Shown: positions 52,473-62,399, numbered from the stretch's first letter. The stretch: DNA of 64,000 nucleotides from Actinoallomurus soli (GCF_024055715.1 NZ_JAMXMV010000012.1:186001-250000); one strand, 5' to 3'. Notes: generated by a model from the letters alone, not told the origin. Numbers and translations are program-made.

Positions 52473-53396
52473 CTACTCCTCCGCCGTCCAGTAGCGGTCC
52501 TCCGCGAGGACCAACGCCGCGGCGCCGATGAGGCCGGCCATCTGGCCCAGCGCGGCGGGGACGACCCGGACCTGGCGGGCGAAGTCCATCCGGGCGTGCG
52601 CCCGCAGCGTGTCCTCCAGCGGCCGGAACAGCAGCGGCCCCGCCTGGGACAGCCCGCCGCCGACCGCCACGACCTCCAGGTCGCAGAGGTGCGTCGCGGA
52701 GGCGATCGCCACGCCGAGCGCCCAGCCCGCGCGGTTCATCGCCCGCACGGCGACGGGGTGCCCTCGGGCGGCGTCGTCGGCCAGCTCCTTGGCGGTCTCG
52801 CCGAGCCAGCCCTGGTCCCGCGCCCAGGCGGCCAGGGCGGGGCCCCGCGCGATCGCCTCCAGGCAGCCGCGGCCGCCGCACTCGCAGACCGGCCCCTCAT
52901 GGTCGACGATCACGTGACCGATGTGGCCGGCGTTGCCGCTGACGCCGTCGACGAGGCGGCCGCCGAGGATCAGCCCGCCGCCCACGCCGGTCGAGACGAC
53001 CATGCCCAGCATGTCGCCGCGCCCGCGGCCCGCGCCGCGCCAGTGCTCCCCGGCCGCGAACGCGATCGCGTCGTTGTGCACCCGGACCGGCAGGTCCGGG
53101 TACCGCTCCTGCAGCCGCTCGCGCAGCGGGAAACCCCGCCACGCCGGGATGTTGAGCGGCGAGACCTTCCCGGCGGGCCAGCTCATCGGGCCGCCGCACC
53201 CGACCCCGACGCCGGCGAGCCCCGTGGCGGGCAGCCGGTCGATCAGGCTGAGCATCGTCCGCCAGAGGGTCTCGGCGTCGGTCGGCGGCTGCGGCGTCGC
53301 GATGCGCTCGTACGCGGCGATCCGCCCGCCCGGCTCGACGAGCGCGGCCGCCAGCTTGGTGCCGCCGATGTCGACCGCGAGGACACAGCCCGTCAC
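52473..53396 (-). CDS. ROK-family sugar kinase, glucokinase-like
   Basis: This 307-residue cytoplasmic kinase has the N-terminal phosphate loop LAVDIGGTKLAAALV, catalytic text VRVHNDAIAFAAGEHWRGAG, ATP-loop STGVGGGLILGGRLVDG, the ROK zinc motif CECGGRGCLE preceded by HIGHVIVDHEGP, and VAVGGGLSQAG. It phosphorylates glucose or a related hexose with ATP. GTG 53396 has GGAGG seven bases upstream and overlaps the FIST gene stop (GTGA), so the two are coupled. The sugar specificity is not certain; no DNA-binding domain is present. Confidence 0.9.
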   Translation of the reverse strand: MTGCVLAVDIGGTKLAAALVEPGGRIAAYERIATPQPPTDAETLWRTMLSLIDRLPATGLAGVGVGCGGPMSWPAGKVSPLNIPAWRGFPLRERLQERYPDLPVRVHNDAIAFAAGEHWRGAGRGRGDMLGMVVSTGVGGGLILGGRLVDGVSGNAGHIGHVIVDHEGPVCECGGRGCLEAIARGPALAAWARDQGWLGETAKELADDAARGHPVAVRAMNRAGWALGVAIASATHLCDLEVVAVGGGLSQAGPLLFRPLEDTLRAHARMDFARQVRVVPAALGQMAGLIGAAALVLAEDRYWTAEE

Positions 53397-54586
53397 GCGG
53401 GACCCTCCTTGCCGCCCGGCCCGAAGGCCAGGATCGAAGCGGTGAAACTGTGGACGTGGTTGCGCCCCGCGACCGGCCCGATCTCCCCCGCGGCGAAGAA
53501 CCCGCCGACGCCGGGGCCGCCGAGCACCTGGCGCAGCGTGCGCACGTCGTGATCGGAGCTGGGGAACATCGCCCGGCCCCGGCCCGTGCACGAGAACAGC
53601 AGCGCCCCCTCGATGGGCGCCAGGTCCAGATCGCCCAGGAGGTGGCTGAGGTCCTCGTCCGCCGCGTCGGCGTCGCGCACGTGGAACCGCACCGTCCGGC
53701 CGACCTCGATGACCTCCCCGGCCGCCAGCGCCCCCACCTCGGGGTCCGCGCCGATCACACCGCGGACCAGGAAGTCGCCGCGCTCCTGCCGCTCGGCGTA
53801 CTCGTCCATGGCCACGCCGATCAGCAGGCCCGCCTCGACCAGCCCGCGCTCGTCCTCCGGCAGCCCGGCGACGATCTCCTCCAGCTTGGCCAGCGCGGGC
53901 ATGCCGGCCAGCTCGTACAGGACGTTGTCCTCGGCCTTGGTGACGACCATCGTCGGGCCGATGGGCCTGGCGCCCTGGCTGACCACGGTCGAGGTCATCA
54001 CCGACCCGCCGAGGAGCACTCCGACGGCGCCGGAGTCGACGATCTCACCGTCCGCGAAGAGCCGGGTGGTCCCGCGGCCGCCCTGGCCGGTCGCCAGGCC
54101 CCCGACGAGCGGGAGGCCGGGCAGCACCTCGCCGGACCGCTCGACGAACGCGTCCACCGGGAAGCTGTACGGGTCGGCCAGCAGCACCGCCACCACGTCA
54201 TCGTCGCGGGTCTGCGGCATGCCGACGACCGCCAGGCGCGGCATCGCCTCACCCTCCGACGCGGGGAACTTCAGCGTCTCCAGCCGGAACGGCTCGATGC
54301 GCGCCTCCGGGAGCCGGGCCGCCCAGGCGCTGACCGCGCTGCCGCCCTCGACTCCGTGGTTGCCGCCGATCACCCCGGACGCGCCGCAGCCGATGACATT
54401 GGGTGTGCCCGCGACCTCCATCGCCCGCCGTGCCGCCGGCTCGACGGCCTCCGGGCTCGACGCGGACACGAAGACGAACACCAGATCCGGAGGGCCGTCC
54501 AGCGGGGCCACCGCCTGCGCCACCGCGGACTCCGCGGCCGTGACCAGGTCCGGTCCGACCGCCAGCCCGTCGCCGAAGCGTGTCAT
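53393..54586 (-). CDS. FIST-domain sensory protein
   Basis: This 397-residue cytoplasmic protein has FIST_N text (DLVFVFVSASSPEAVEPAARRAMEVAGTPNVIGCGASGVIGGNHGVEGGSAVSAWAARLP) and a FIST_C region (LFSCTGRGRAMFPSSDHDVRTLRQVLGGPGVGGFFAAGEIGPV). FIST proteins are proposed to sense small ligands such as amino acids, and usually feed signal-transduction proteins. Here it is coupled to a sugar kinase, an unusual pairing. ATG 54586 has GGAGG upstream. It is divergent from the AAA ATPase/VWA pair. Confidence 0.88.
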   Translation of the reverse strand: MTRFGDGLAVGPDLVTAAESAVAQAVAPLDGPPDLVFVFVSASSPEAVEPAARRAMEVAGTPNVIGCGASGVIGGNHGVEGGSAVSAWAARLPEARIEPFRLETLKFPASEGEAMPRLAVVGMPQTRDDDVVAVLLADPYSFPVDAFVERSGEVLPGLPLVGGLATGQGGRGTTRLFADGEIVDSGAVGVLLGGSVMTSTVVSQGARPIGPTMVVTKAEDNVLYELAGMPALAKLEEIVAGLPEDERGLVEAGLLIGVAMDEYAERQERGDFLVRGVIGADPEVGALAAGEVIEVGRTVRFHVRDADAADEDLSHLLGDLDLAPIEGALLFSCTGRGRAMFPSSDHDVRTLRQVLGGPGVGGFFAAGEIGPVAGRNHVHSFTASILAFGPGGKEGPA

Positions 54587-54798
54587 CGCCCTCCTCCCCT
54601 CCACCGTGGGCTCGATGCTTACGGTGTACCACAGCCACCTGATGAAGCCACGAGTCAATGATCGACTTCGTAGCGCGACGCGCGCCCCGGTCGGATGCGG
54701 CAGCGGAGTTCCCGGCATAGGGTCGGGAACATTGACGCTGAAGAACGTGCTGCGCCACGACGGACGCCGGCCGTCCGGCGAGTGAGGAGCGGTGCCCA

Positions 54799-56181
54799 GT
54801 GAATACGCGACCGAACACGCTCGGTGAGCTCCGGGCGACCGGCCATGTCCACCGGTCCGTGAAGGCCGAGATCCGGCACAACCTGCTCGCGCGGCTGCGC
54901 TCCGGAGAGCCACGGTTCCCGGGCATCGTCGGGTTCGACGACACGGTCCTGCCGCACGTCGAGCGCGCGCTCCTCGCCGGGCACGACCTCGTCCTGCTCG
55001 GCGAGCGCGGACAGGGCAAGTCACGGCTGATCCGTACGCTGGGCGGCCTGCTGGACGAGTGGACTCCCATCGTCGAGGGCTGTGAGATCAACGACCACCC
55101 GTACGCCCCGGTGTGCGTGCGCTGCCGCCGGCTGCTCGCCGAGAAGGGCGACGACCTGCCGGTCGACTGGAAGCACCGGGACGAGCGGTACGGCGAGAAG
55201 CTCGCCACGCCGGACACGAGTGTCGGCGACCTCATCGGCGACATCGACCCGATCAAGGTCGCGGAGGGCCGTACGCTCGGGGACCCGGAGACCGTGCACT
55301 ACGGCCTCGTCCCGCGGACCAACCGCGGCGTCTTCTGCGTCAACGAGCTGCCCGACCTCGCCGAGCGCATCCAGGTGTCGCTGCTGAACGTCCTGGAGGA
55401 GCGGGACGTGCAGATCCGCGGCTACAACCTGCGGCTGCCGCTGGACATCCTGCTGGTGGCCAGCGCCAACCCGGAGGACTACACCAACCGCGGCCGGATC
55501 ATCACGCCGCTGAAGGACCGCTTCGGCGCGGAGATCCGCACCCACTACCCCCTCGACGTCGACGAGGAGCTCGTGCTCATCGGCCAGGAGGCCGAGGTCG
55601 CGGCGGCGGTGCCGATCCACCTGATGGAGGTCGTCGCGCGGTTCACCCGGCTGGTGCGCGAGTCCCCGGCGGTCGACACGCGGTCCGGTGTGTCCGCGCG
55701 GTTCGCGATCGCCGCGACCGAGACGGTCGCTGCCTCCGCGCTGCGGCGTGCGGCCCTGACCGGTGAGGAGCAGCCGGTGGCGCGCGTGTGCGACCTGCCG
55801 TCGATCGTGCCGACGCTCCTCGGCAAGGTCGAGTTCGAGGTCAGCGAGGAGGGCCGGGAGGAGGAGGTGCTGGCGCACCTGCTGCGCAGGGCGGTCGCGG
55901 AGACCTGGCGGCGCACGCTCGGCCCGGTCGACCTCAGCGGCCTGCTCGACCGGTTCGACCGCGGCGCGACCGTCGACTCCGGGGAACTGGTGGCGGCGGC
56001 CGACCTCCTGCACCGCATCGGCCCGGTGCCCGGCCTGGCCCGGATCATGAACGGCCTGGGCATGGAGGGCGAGTCGCCGGGACACGCGGCGGCGGCGCTG
56101 GAGTTCGCGCTGGAAGGGCTCTACCTGATGCGCCGACTGTCGAAGGACACCGAGGACGGGACCTCGACCTACCGGACGTGA
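54799..56181 (+). CDS. MoxR/magnesium-chelatase-like AAA+ ATPase
   Basis: This 460-residue protein has Walker A LLGERGQGKSRL (about 66-77) and Walker B VFCVNELPDL, sensor-1 VASANPEDYTNRGRI and an arginine-finger-like PLKDRFGAEIRTHY. It also has a small insertion with two CxxC-like cysteines (APVCVRCRRL). The C-terminal third is helical. Such ATPases work with a von Willebrand factor A protein, encoded next, as a chaperone-like or chelatase-like pair. GTG 54799 has GGAG nine bases upstream. The target of the pair is unknown. Confidence 0.9.
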   Translation: MNTRPNTLGELRATGHVHRSVKAEIRHNLLARLRSGEPRFPGIVGFDDTVLPHVERALLAGHDLVLLGERGQGKSRLIRTLGGLLDEWTPIVEGCEINDHPYAPVCVRCRRLLAEKGDDLPVDWKHRDERYGEKLATPDTSVGDLIGDIDPIKVAEGRTLGDPETVHYGLVPRTNRGVFCVNELPDLAERIQVSLLNVLEERDVQIRGYNLRLPLDILLVASANPEDYTNRGRIITPLKDRFGAEIRTHYPLDVDEELVLIGQEAEVAAAVPIHLMEVVARFTRLVRESPAVDTRSGVSARFAIAATETVAASALRRAALTGEEQPVARVCDLPSIVPTLLGKVEFEVSEEGREEEVLAHLLRRAVAETWRRTLGPVDLSGLLDRFDRGATVDSGELVAAADLLHRIGPVPGLARIMNGLGMEGESPGHAAAALEFALEGLYLMRRLSKDTEDGTSTYRT

Positions 56182-56236
56182 CGCGGTCCGAGGTCCATGA
56201 GATTCCCTTACCCCCCGAGCGAGGGAGGAGGTCGCC

Positions 56237-58207
56237 GTGGCCGGATACCGCTACGGTCCGTTCCACGAGGGGCCGGACCCGCTCGCCCCTCCGTACGACG
56301 TGCGCGCCGCGCTGGACGCCATGGGCGATTCGATGCTGGAGGGCACGAACCCCGGTGACGCGCTGCGCGACCTGCTGCGCCGCGGCCTGCCCGGCGAGCG
56401 GCGGCGGCGCGGGCTGGACGACCTGCTGCGGCAGGTCCGGTCCCGCCGGCAGGAGCTGCGCGGCCGCGGTCGGCTCGACGGCACGCTGGAGGAGGCGCGG
56501 TCGCTGCTCGACCGGGCGATCGGCCAGGAGCGGGCGGCGCTGTTCCCCGACCCGAGCGACGACGCGCGGCTGCGGGAGGCCGAGCTGGACACCCTGCCGA
56601 ACGACACCGCGCAGGCGGTGCGCCGGCTGGCGTCGTACGAGTGGCGGTCGCCGGAGGCGCGGCGGACGTTCGAGGAGCTGAAGGACCTGCTGCGCCGTGA
56701 CGTGCTGGACGCGCAGTTCCGCGGCATGAAGCAGGCCCTGAGCAATCCGGACCCGGCGGCGATGCAGCGGGTCAAGGACATGATGGCCGCGCTCAACGAG
56801 ATGCTGGAGAAGGACGCGCGGGGCGAGCACACCCCGGAGGACTTCGACGCGTTCATGCGGGAGTACGGGGAGTTCTTCCCGGAGAACCCGCAGAACCTGG
56901 AGGAGCTCGTCGACTCCCTGGCGCGGCGCGCCGCCGCGACCGAGCGGCTGCTGGCCTCGCTCACCCCGGAGCAGCGGGCGGAGCTGGCCGGGCTGATGGC
57001 CCAGACGCTGGAGGACGCCGGGCTGGCCATGGAGATGCAGCGGCTGGGGTCCTCGCTGCGGCAGCGCCGGCCCGATCTGGACTGGTCCGGCTCCGAGCGC
57101 ATGTCGGGTGAGGACCCGATGTCCATGGGCGACGCGACGACCGCGCTGGAGGAGCTCGCGGACCTGGCGGAGCTGGAGGGCGCGCTGCGGCAGGACTACC
57201 CCGGCGCGCGGCTGGACGACATCGACGAGGAGGCGGTGCGCCGGGCCCTCGGCCGGCAGGCGGTCGACGACCTGTCCGAGCTGCGCCGCATCGAGGCCGA
57301 GCTCGAGCGCCAGGGATACCTCAAGCGCAAGGGCGGGGCGCTGGAGCTGACGCCCAAGGCGGTGCGGCGGCTCGGCGAGACCGCGCTGCGCCGGGTGTTC
57401 GCCCAGCTGGACACCGGCCGGCGCGGCGACCACGACCAGTCCGACGCGGGTCAGGCCGGCGAGCTGACGGGCGGTTCCCGCCCCTGGCAGCACGGCGACG
57501 AACAGCCGATCGACGTCGTACGGACGGTGTCGAACGCCCTGCGCCGCGGCGCGGCCCGGCCCGGCGAGGCCGGGACCGGCGTGCGCCTGACGGTGGACGA
57601 CTTCGAGGTGCTCGAGACCGAGCGCCGTACGGCGGCGGCGGTGTGCCTGCTCGTCGACCTGTCGTACTCCATGGCGCTGCGCGGCACCTGGGGCTCGGCC
57701 AAGCAGACCGCGCTGGCCCTGCACACGCTGGTGGCGAGCAAGTACCCGCAGGACGCGATCCAGGTGATCGGGTTCTCCAACTACGCGCGGGTGCTGCCGC
57801 CCACCGAGCTGGCCGGCCTGGACTGGGACATGGTGCAGGGCACCAACCTGCACCACGCGCTGCTCATCGCCGGGCGGCACCTGGAGAAGCACCCCGAGCA
57901 CGAGCCGATCGTCCTGATCATCACGGACGGCGAGCCGACCGCGCACCTGCTCCGTGACGGCCGTTCGTCGTTCGACTGGCCGCCGTCGCGCGAGACGCTT
58001 GAGCTGACGCTCGCCGAGGTGGACAAGATGACCCGGCGGCGCGCGACGCTGAACATCTTCATGCTCGCCGACGACGAGCGGCTCGTCGGGTTCGTGCAGG
58101 AGGTCGCGCGGCGCAACGGCGGGCGGGTGTTCGCGCCCACGCCGGACCGGCTGGGCGAGTACGTCGTACGGGACTATCTGCGGGTCCGCCGCGGCCGGGC
58201 CGGGTGA
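56237..58207 (+). CDS. VWA-domain partner of the AAA ATPase
   Basis: This 656-residue protein has a long helical, acidic N-terminal region (about 1-440) with charged stretches (ELKDLLRRDVLDAQFRGMKQAL, NLEELVDSLARRAAATERLLASL). The C-terminal VWA domain has a MIDAS motif, VCLLVDLSYSMAL (D-x-S-x-S), with further metal-site text QGTNLHHAL and ITDGEPTAHL. GTG 56237 has GGAGG five bases upstream and follows the ATPase gene by 55 bp, so they are one operon. It is the expected partner of the MoxR-type ATPase; the client complex is unknown. Confidence 0.9.
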   Translation: MAGYRYGPFHEGPDPLAPPYDVRAALDAMGDSMLEGTNPGDALRDLLRRGLPGERRRRGLDDLLRQVRSRRQELRGRGRLDGTLEEARSLLDRAIGQERAALFPDPSDDARLREAELDTLPNDTAQAVRRLASYEWRSPEARRTFEELKDLLRRDVLDAQFRGMKQALSNPDPAAMQRVKDMMAALNEMLEKDARGEHTPEDFDAFMREYGEFFPENPQNLEELVDSLARRAAATERLLASLTPEQRAELAGLMAQTLEDAGLAMEMQRLGSSLRQRRPDLDWSGSERMSGEDPMSMGDATTALEELADLAELEGALRQDYPGARLDDIDEEAVRRALGRQAVDDLSELRRIEAELERQGYLKRKGGALELTPKAVRRLGETALRRVFAQLDTGRRGDHDQSDAGQAGELTGGSRPWQHGDEQPIDVVRTVSNALRRGAARPGEAGTGVRLTVDDFEVLETERRTAAAVCLLVDLSYSMALRGTWGSAKQTALALHTLVASKYPQDAIQVIGFSNYARVLPPTELAGLDWDMVQGTNLHHALLIAGRHLEKHPEHEPIVLIITDGEPTAHLLRDGRSSFDWPPSRETLELTLAEVDKMTRRRATLNIFMLADDERLVGFVQEVARRNGGRVFAPTPDRLGEYVVRDYLRVRRGRAG

Positions 58208-58292
58208 GACGGCGCCGGGTGTGATCCGGCCCCCGCCGCGGCGCGCGTCGTACGGGACGTTTGGACGGGCGGCTCCGGGCTAAGACCAGACC

Positions 58293-58889
58293 ATGTCGAG
58301 CGCTGATCGGCTGCTTCTGTTCCTGCATCTCGGTTTCGCGATCTTCGCGCTGGGGCCGCTGACCGCGGCGACCATGGCGACGCCCCGATACATCCGCCGG
58401 GGCCGGCCTGGCATCGTGCGCTATCTGAACCGCGCGACCCGGATCTACGGCCTGCTCACCCTGGGCATCTTCCTGTTCGGCGCGCTCCTGGCGCACGGGA
58501 GATTCGACCAGATGTGGCTGTCCGCGTCGATGACCCTGTTCATCGTCGCCCTCGTGCTGCTGGTCATCGTCGAGCGCGATCAGCGCAAGGCCGTGCACAA
58601 GCTCGAGGTCGCCGAGGCGGAGCGGCGTCCGGCGCCGGCGCGCGCGGCCCCGCCGCCGGTCGCGGAGACCTCCGCGGCCGAGGCGGCGAGCGGCGACTCC
58701 GTCGCCGCGCCGGGCGAGACCCCGGCGCCCGGAGCGGCGACGGACGCGGGCACCGCGACGCCGGAACCCGCGTCCCGTGCTCCCCTCGGCGAGCCCGCCA
58801 AGGTGGAGACCGGCCGGATCGCCACGATCTCCGGCGTCGTCGCGCTCATCTGGCTCGTGATCCTCGTCCTGATGGTCTGGAACGCCTAG
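58293..58889 (+). CDS. DUF2269-like membrane protein
   Basis: This 198-residue protein has three N-terminal membrane helices (LLLFLHLGFAIFALGPLTAAT, YGLLTLGIFLFGALLAHG, SMTLFIVALVLLVIVE), a long Ala/Pro/Glu-rich hydrophilic region (about 100-175) and a C-terminal helix (ISGVVALIWLVILVLMVWNA). The first helices match the general pattern of DUF2269-type proteins, but I am not sure of the family. ATG 58293 starts it. Its TAG stop shares CTAG with the stop of the convergent transsulfuration gene. It follows the VWA gene by 86 bp, so it may be in that operon. Confidence 0.7.
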   Translation: MSSADRLLLFLHLGFAIFALGPLTAATMATPRYIRRGRPGIVRYLNRATRIYGLLTLGIFLFGALLAHGRFDQMWLSASMTLFIVALVLLVIVERDQRKAVHKLEVAEAERRPAPARAAPPPVAETSAAEAASGDSVAAPGETPAPGAATDAGTATPEPASRAPLGEPAKVETGRIATISGVVALIWLVILVLMVWNA

Positions 58890-60043
58890 CCCTCCAGTGA
58901 CTGCTCCAGGTCGGCGAGGAGATCGTCGACGTCCTCGATGCCGACCGAGAGGCGTACGAGGTCGCCCGGCACCTCCAGCGGCGACCCGGCGGCGGAGGCG
59001 TGCGTCATGCGCCCGGGGTGCTCGATCAGCGACTCCACACCGCCCAGCGACTCCCCGAGCGTGAAGACCTTGGCCCGCTCGCAGACGCGTACGGCCGCGT
59101 CCTCGCCGTCGGCGTGCCGGAAGGACACCATGCCGCCGAACGCCCGCATCTGCTTGGCCGCGACCTCGTGGCCCGGGTCCTGCGGCAGGCCCGGGTAGTG
59201 GACGGCGCGGACCCGCGGGTGGCGGCTGAGGAACTCGGCGATCCGCGCGGCGTTGGCGCAGTGCCGGTCCATGCGGACGCCCAGCGTCTTGATGCCGCGC
59301 AGGGTGAGCCACGCGTCGAACGGCCCGGCGACGGCCCCCATGGCGTTCTGGTGGAACGCCAGCTCCTGGGCGAGTTCGACGTCGGCCGCGATGAGCGCGC
59401 CGCCGACCACGTCGGAGTGCCCGCCGAGGTACTTGGTGGTGGAGTGCACGACGACGTCCGCGCCGAGGGCGAGCGGGCGCTGGAGGTACGGCGAGGCGAA
59501 CGTGTTGTCCACGACGAGGCGGGCGCCGGCCTCCCGCGCCACGTGCGCCAGCGCGGCGATGTCGGCCACGCCGAGCAGCGGGTTCGTGGGCGTCTCGACC
59601 CAGATGGCCGTCGTCTCCGGGCGTACGGCCGCGCGCACGGCCTGGACGTCCGTCAGCGGCACGGGGTCGTACGCCACGCCCCACCGGGCGAGGACCTTGG
59701 AGAACAACCGGAACGTGCCGCCGTAGGCGTCGTTCGGGATCAGCACGTGGTCGCCCGGCTTGCAGATCGTGCGCAGCAGGGTGTCCTCGGCGGCCAGACC
59801 CGAGGCGAACGCCAGCCCCCGTACGCCGCCCTCCAGGGCGGCGAGGCACTCCTCCAGCGCCGTACGGGTCGGGTTGGCCGACCTGCTGTACTCGTATCCA
59901 CCGCGCAGACCGCCGACGCCGTCCTGCTTGTACGTGGACACCTGATATATCGGCGGAACGACCGCCCCTGTCGCGGGATCGGCCTCTTGACCTGCGTGGA
60001 TGGCGAGGGTCTCGAAGCCGGTCTCGTGGTTGAAACCGTCCAT
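58886..60043 (-). CDS. metB: Cystathionine gamma-synthase/gamma-lyase
   Basis: This 385-residue PLP enzyme of the Cys/Met metabolism family has phosphate-binding YEYSRSANPTR, SGLAAEDTLLRTICKPGDHVLIPNDAYGGTFRLF and PLP Lys204 in VVVHSTTKYLGGHSDVVGG. The end has FTLGESLGGVESLIEHPGRMTHAS. Gamma-synthase and gamma-lyase cannot be told apart reliably from this text. The CBS gene 2.5 kb away favours a role in reverse transsulfuration (cystathionine to cysteine), which fits a mycothiol producer. ATG 60043 starts it. Confidence 0.93.
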   Translation of the reverse strand: MDGFNHETGFETLAIHAGQEADPATGAVVPPIYQVSTYKQDGVGGLRGGYEYSRSANPTRTALEECLAALEGGVRGLAFASGLAAEDTLLRTICKPGDHVLIPNDAYGGTFRLFSKVLARWGVAYDPVPLTDVQAVRAAVRPETTAIWVETPTNPLLGVADIAALAHVAREAGARLVVDNTFASPYLQRPLALGADVVVHSTTKYLGGHSDVVGGALIAADVELAQELAFHQNAMGAVAGPFDAWLTLRGIKTLGVRMDRHCANAARIAEFLSRHPRVRAVHYPGLPQDPGHEVAAKQMRAFGGMVSFRHADGEDAAVRVCERAKVFTLGESLGGVESLIEHPGRMTHASAAGSPLEVPGDLVRLSVGIEDVDDLLADLEQSLEG

Positions 60044-60222
60044 GCACGCGAGGTTAGTGCCTCCCGAGGGGCGGCCGGGCGATGCGCCGTCCATACCGGG
60101 GGATGATCCGTCTCCACCGTAGGGACTAGGACCGAAATCGACTCTGACGGTGAGGCAATGCCCCTTTTGCCTGGATATCGTCGGTGCGTTACTCGAAGAC
60201 ACTCTACGAAGGGGAGCCACCC

Positions 60223-62382
60223 GTGTTCGGATGGCTGGGGCGCGGTGTCGTCAGACACCCATGGTGGACGATCGGCGCGTGGCTCGTCGCGGCGGCCGTC
60301 CTGGTGGTGTTCGCCCCCAAACTAACCACCAAATCGGACCAGCAGGCGTTCCTGCCGAAGAAGTACGAGTCGGTCGCGGCGTCCAACCTCGCCGAGAAGG
60401 CGTTCCCGAGCGGCGACCAGAAGGTCGACCGGGAGATGGTCGTCGTCAAGCGGAGCGACGGGGGCACGCTGTCCGCCGCCGACCAGCAGAAGATCGGTCA
60501 GGCGGCGAAGGCCATCCAGGCCAAGGCGATCCCGAACGTGCAGATGGCCGCCACCAGCCCGCAGACGCTCTCGCAGAACCACAAGGTTCAGCTGATCGTC
60601 GTCGGCCTGCCCAGCGGCTTCGACACCAAGACGCAGAAGAAGAACGAGGACGCCATCAAGCAGGTCCGTGCCGTGACGGCCGACCAGCTGAAGGGCAGCG
60701 GGCTGGCCTACGGGGTGGCCGGCAACTTCGCGTCCAGCGTGGACAACGAGAAGTCCAGCCAGCGGACCCTCGCCCTGATCGGGCTCGCGACGGTCGTTCT
60801 GATCATCGCCCTGATTCTGATCATCTTCCGCAGCCCCATCGCGGCGCTGCTGCCGATCATCGTCATCGTCCTGGTCTCGCAGGTCGCGAACGCGGTCACC
60901 GCATTCGTCGGTAAGGCGTTCGACCTGAGCTTCGATGACAGCTTCTCAACGATCATCGTCGTCGTGCTGTACGGCATCGGCACCGACTACATCCTGTTCC
61001 TCCTCTTCCGGTACCGGGAGCGCCTGCGGGCCGGTGAGGACAAGAAGACCGCGATGATCACGAGTGTCGAGCGGGTCGGTGAGGCGATCGCCTCGGCCGC
61101 CGGCGCCGTCATCGCCGCCTTCATCGTGCTGGTGCTCGCCTCCTTCAAGGCGTTCGGCGCCCTGGGGCCGGAGCTGGCGATCGCGGTCGCCGTCATGTTC
61201 ATCACCGCGCTGACGCTCGTTCCCGCCATCGTCTCGCTGCTGGGCCGCTTCGTGTTCTGGCCGTCGAAGGCGTGGAAGAAGGAGCCGAAGCCCGGCCTGT
61301 GGGTGAAGATCGGCAACGGTGTCGGGCGCCGCCCGGCCGTGGCCGCGCTCGCCTCCGGCCTCGTTCTGGTGGCCCTGGCCGCCGGCGCCCTGGCGTTCAA
61401 GGCGGACTACGACTTCCAGGCCGGCTCCCCGCAGAACACCGAGTCGGCGAAGGCCATGAAGGACCTGCAGGCCAGCCTGCCGTCCGGCCTGACCTCGCCC
61501 ACCGAGGTGTACGTCCAGGGCAGCGGCGCGCTCGACAAGTCCGCCGTCCAGAAGCTCCAGCAGACGCTGGCGACCGCCAAGGGCGTCGGCCAGGTCGCGC
61601 CGGCGCAGTACAGCCCGGATCAGAGCGTCGCCAAGATCACGGTCGTCCTCAAGCTGAACCCCAGCTCGAACGAGGCGATCAGCCTGGTGAAGGGGCCCTT
61701 CCGGGACCTCGCCCACCAGAACGCCCCGCCGAGCACCAAGGTGCTGGTCGGCGGCATGACCGCGGCGTACGCCGACATCAATGAGGTCAACAACCGCGAC
61801 CTGTCGGTCATCATCCCGGTGGCGGTGCTGCTGATCGGCATCATCCTCGCGCTGCTGCTGCGTGCGCTGGTGGCTCCGATCTACCTGGTGATCGCGGTGC
61901 TGCTCGGCTTCACGGCCACGCTCGGGGCGACCGTCGCGCTCTTCCAGGGCGTCGAGGGCAAGGAAGGCCTGATGTTCCAGCTGCCGATCATCCTGTACCT
62001 CTTCGTACTGGCGATCGGCACCGACTACAACATCCTCATGATCGCGCGGTTGCGCGAGGAGTCACGCGAGGGGCACGACCCGCGGCGTGCCGCCGCGCTC
62101 GGCATCCAGCACGCCGGGCCGACGGTCGCGGCGGCGGGCGTCATCCTGGCCGGTACGTTCGCCGCGCTGACCCTCTCCCCGCAGTCGATGCTGGCCGAGA
62201 TCGGATTCGGCGTGGCCATCGGCATCCTGCTGTCCGCGTTCGTGATGTCGGCGCTCTTCGTGCCGTCGATCACGGCGCTGATGGGCCACAAGGCCTGGTG
62301 GCCCGGGCACGGCGACGCGACTCGCAAGGGGAACCAGCCGCCCGCGGCGGAGCCGTACGACCTGGTCGACCGCCCGGTCTGA
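60223..62382 (+). CDS. MMPL-family RND transporter
   Basis: This 719-residue protein has about 12 membrane helices in two MMPL halves, each with a large outer loop. Helices include LGRGVVRHPWWTIGAWLVAAAVLVVF, IGLATVVLIIALILIIFRSPIAALLPIIVIVLV and VIIPVAVLLIGIILALLLRALVAPIYLVIAVLLGF. The proton-relay motifs are VVLYGIGTDYILFLLFRYRE and FVLAIGTDYNILMIARLREE (G-T-D-Y), with Asp-Tyr pairs in each half. MMPL proteins export lipids or siderophores in actinobacteria. GTG 60223 has GGGGAG six bases upstream. It is divergent from the transsulfuration gene. Substrate unknown. Confidence 0.93.
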   Translation: MFGWLGRGVVRHPWWTIGAWLVAAAVLVVFAPKLTTKSDQQAFLPKKYESVAASNLAEKAFPSGDQKVDREMVVVKRSDGGTLSAADQQKIGQAAKAIQAKAIPNVQMAATSPQTLSQNHKVQLIVVGLPSGFDTKTQKKNEDAIKQVRAVTADQLKGSGLAYGVAGNFASSVDNEKSSQRTLALIGLATVVLIIALILIIFRSPIAALLPIIVIVLVSQVANAVTAFVGKAFDLSFDDSFSTIIVVVLYGIGTDYILFLLFRYRERLRAGEDKKTAMITSVERVGEAIASAAGAVIAAFIVLVLASFKAFGALGPELAIAVAVMFITALTLVPAIVSLLGRFVFWPSKAWKKEPKPGLWVKIGNGVGRRPAVAALASGLVLVALAAGALAFKADYDFQAGSPQNTESAKAMKDLQASLPSGLTSPTEVYVQGSGALDKSAVQKLQQTLATAKGVGQVAPAQYSPDQSVAKITVVLKLNPSSNEAISLVKGPFRDLAHQNAPPSTKVLVGGMTAAYADINEVNNRDLSVIIPVAVLLIGIILALLLRALVAPIYLVIAVLLGFTATLGATVALFQGVEGKEGLMFQLPIILYLFVLAIGTDYNILMIARLREESREGHDPRRAAALGIQHAGPTVAAAGVILAGTFAALTLSPQSMLAEIGFGVAIGILLSAFVMSALFVPSITALMGHKAWWPGHGDATRKGNQPPAAEPYDLVDRPV

Positions 62383-62399
62383 CCGGCCGGTGAGGCACC

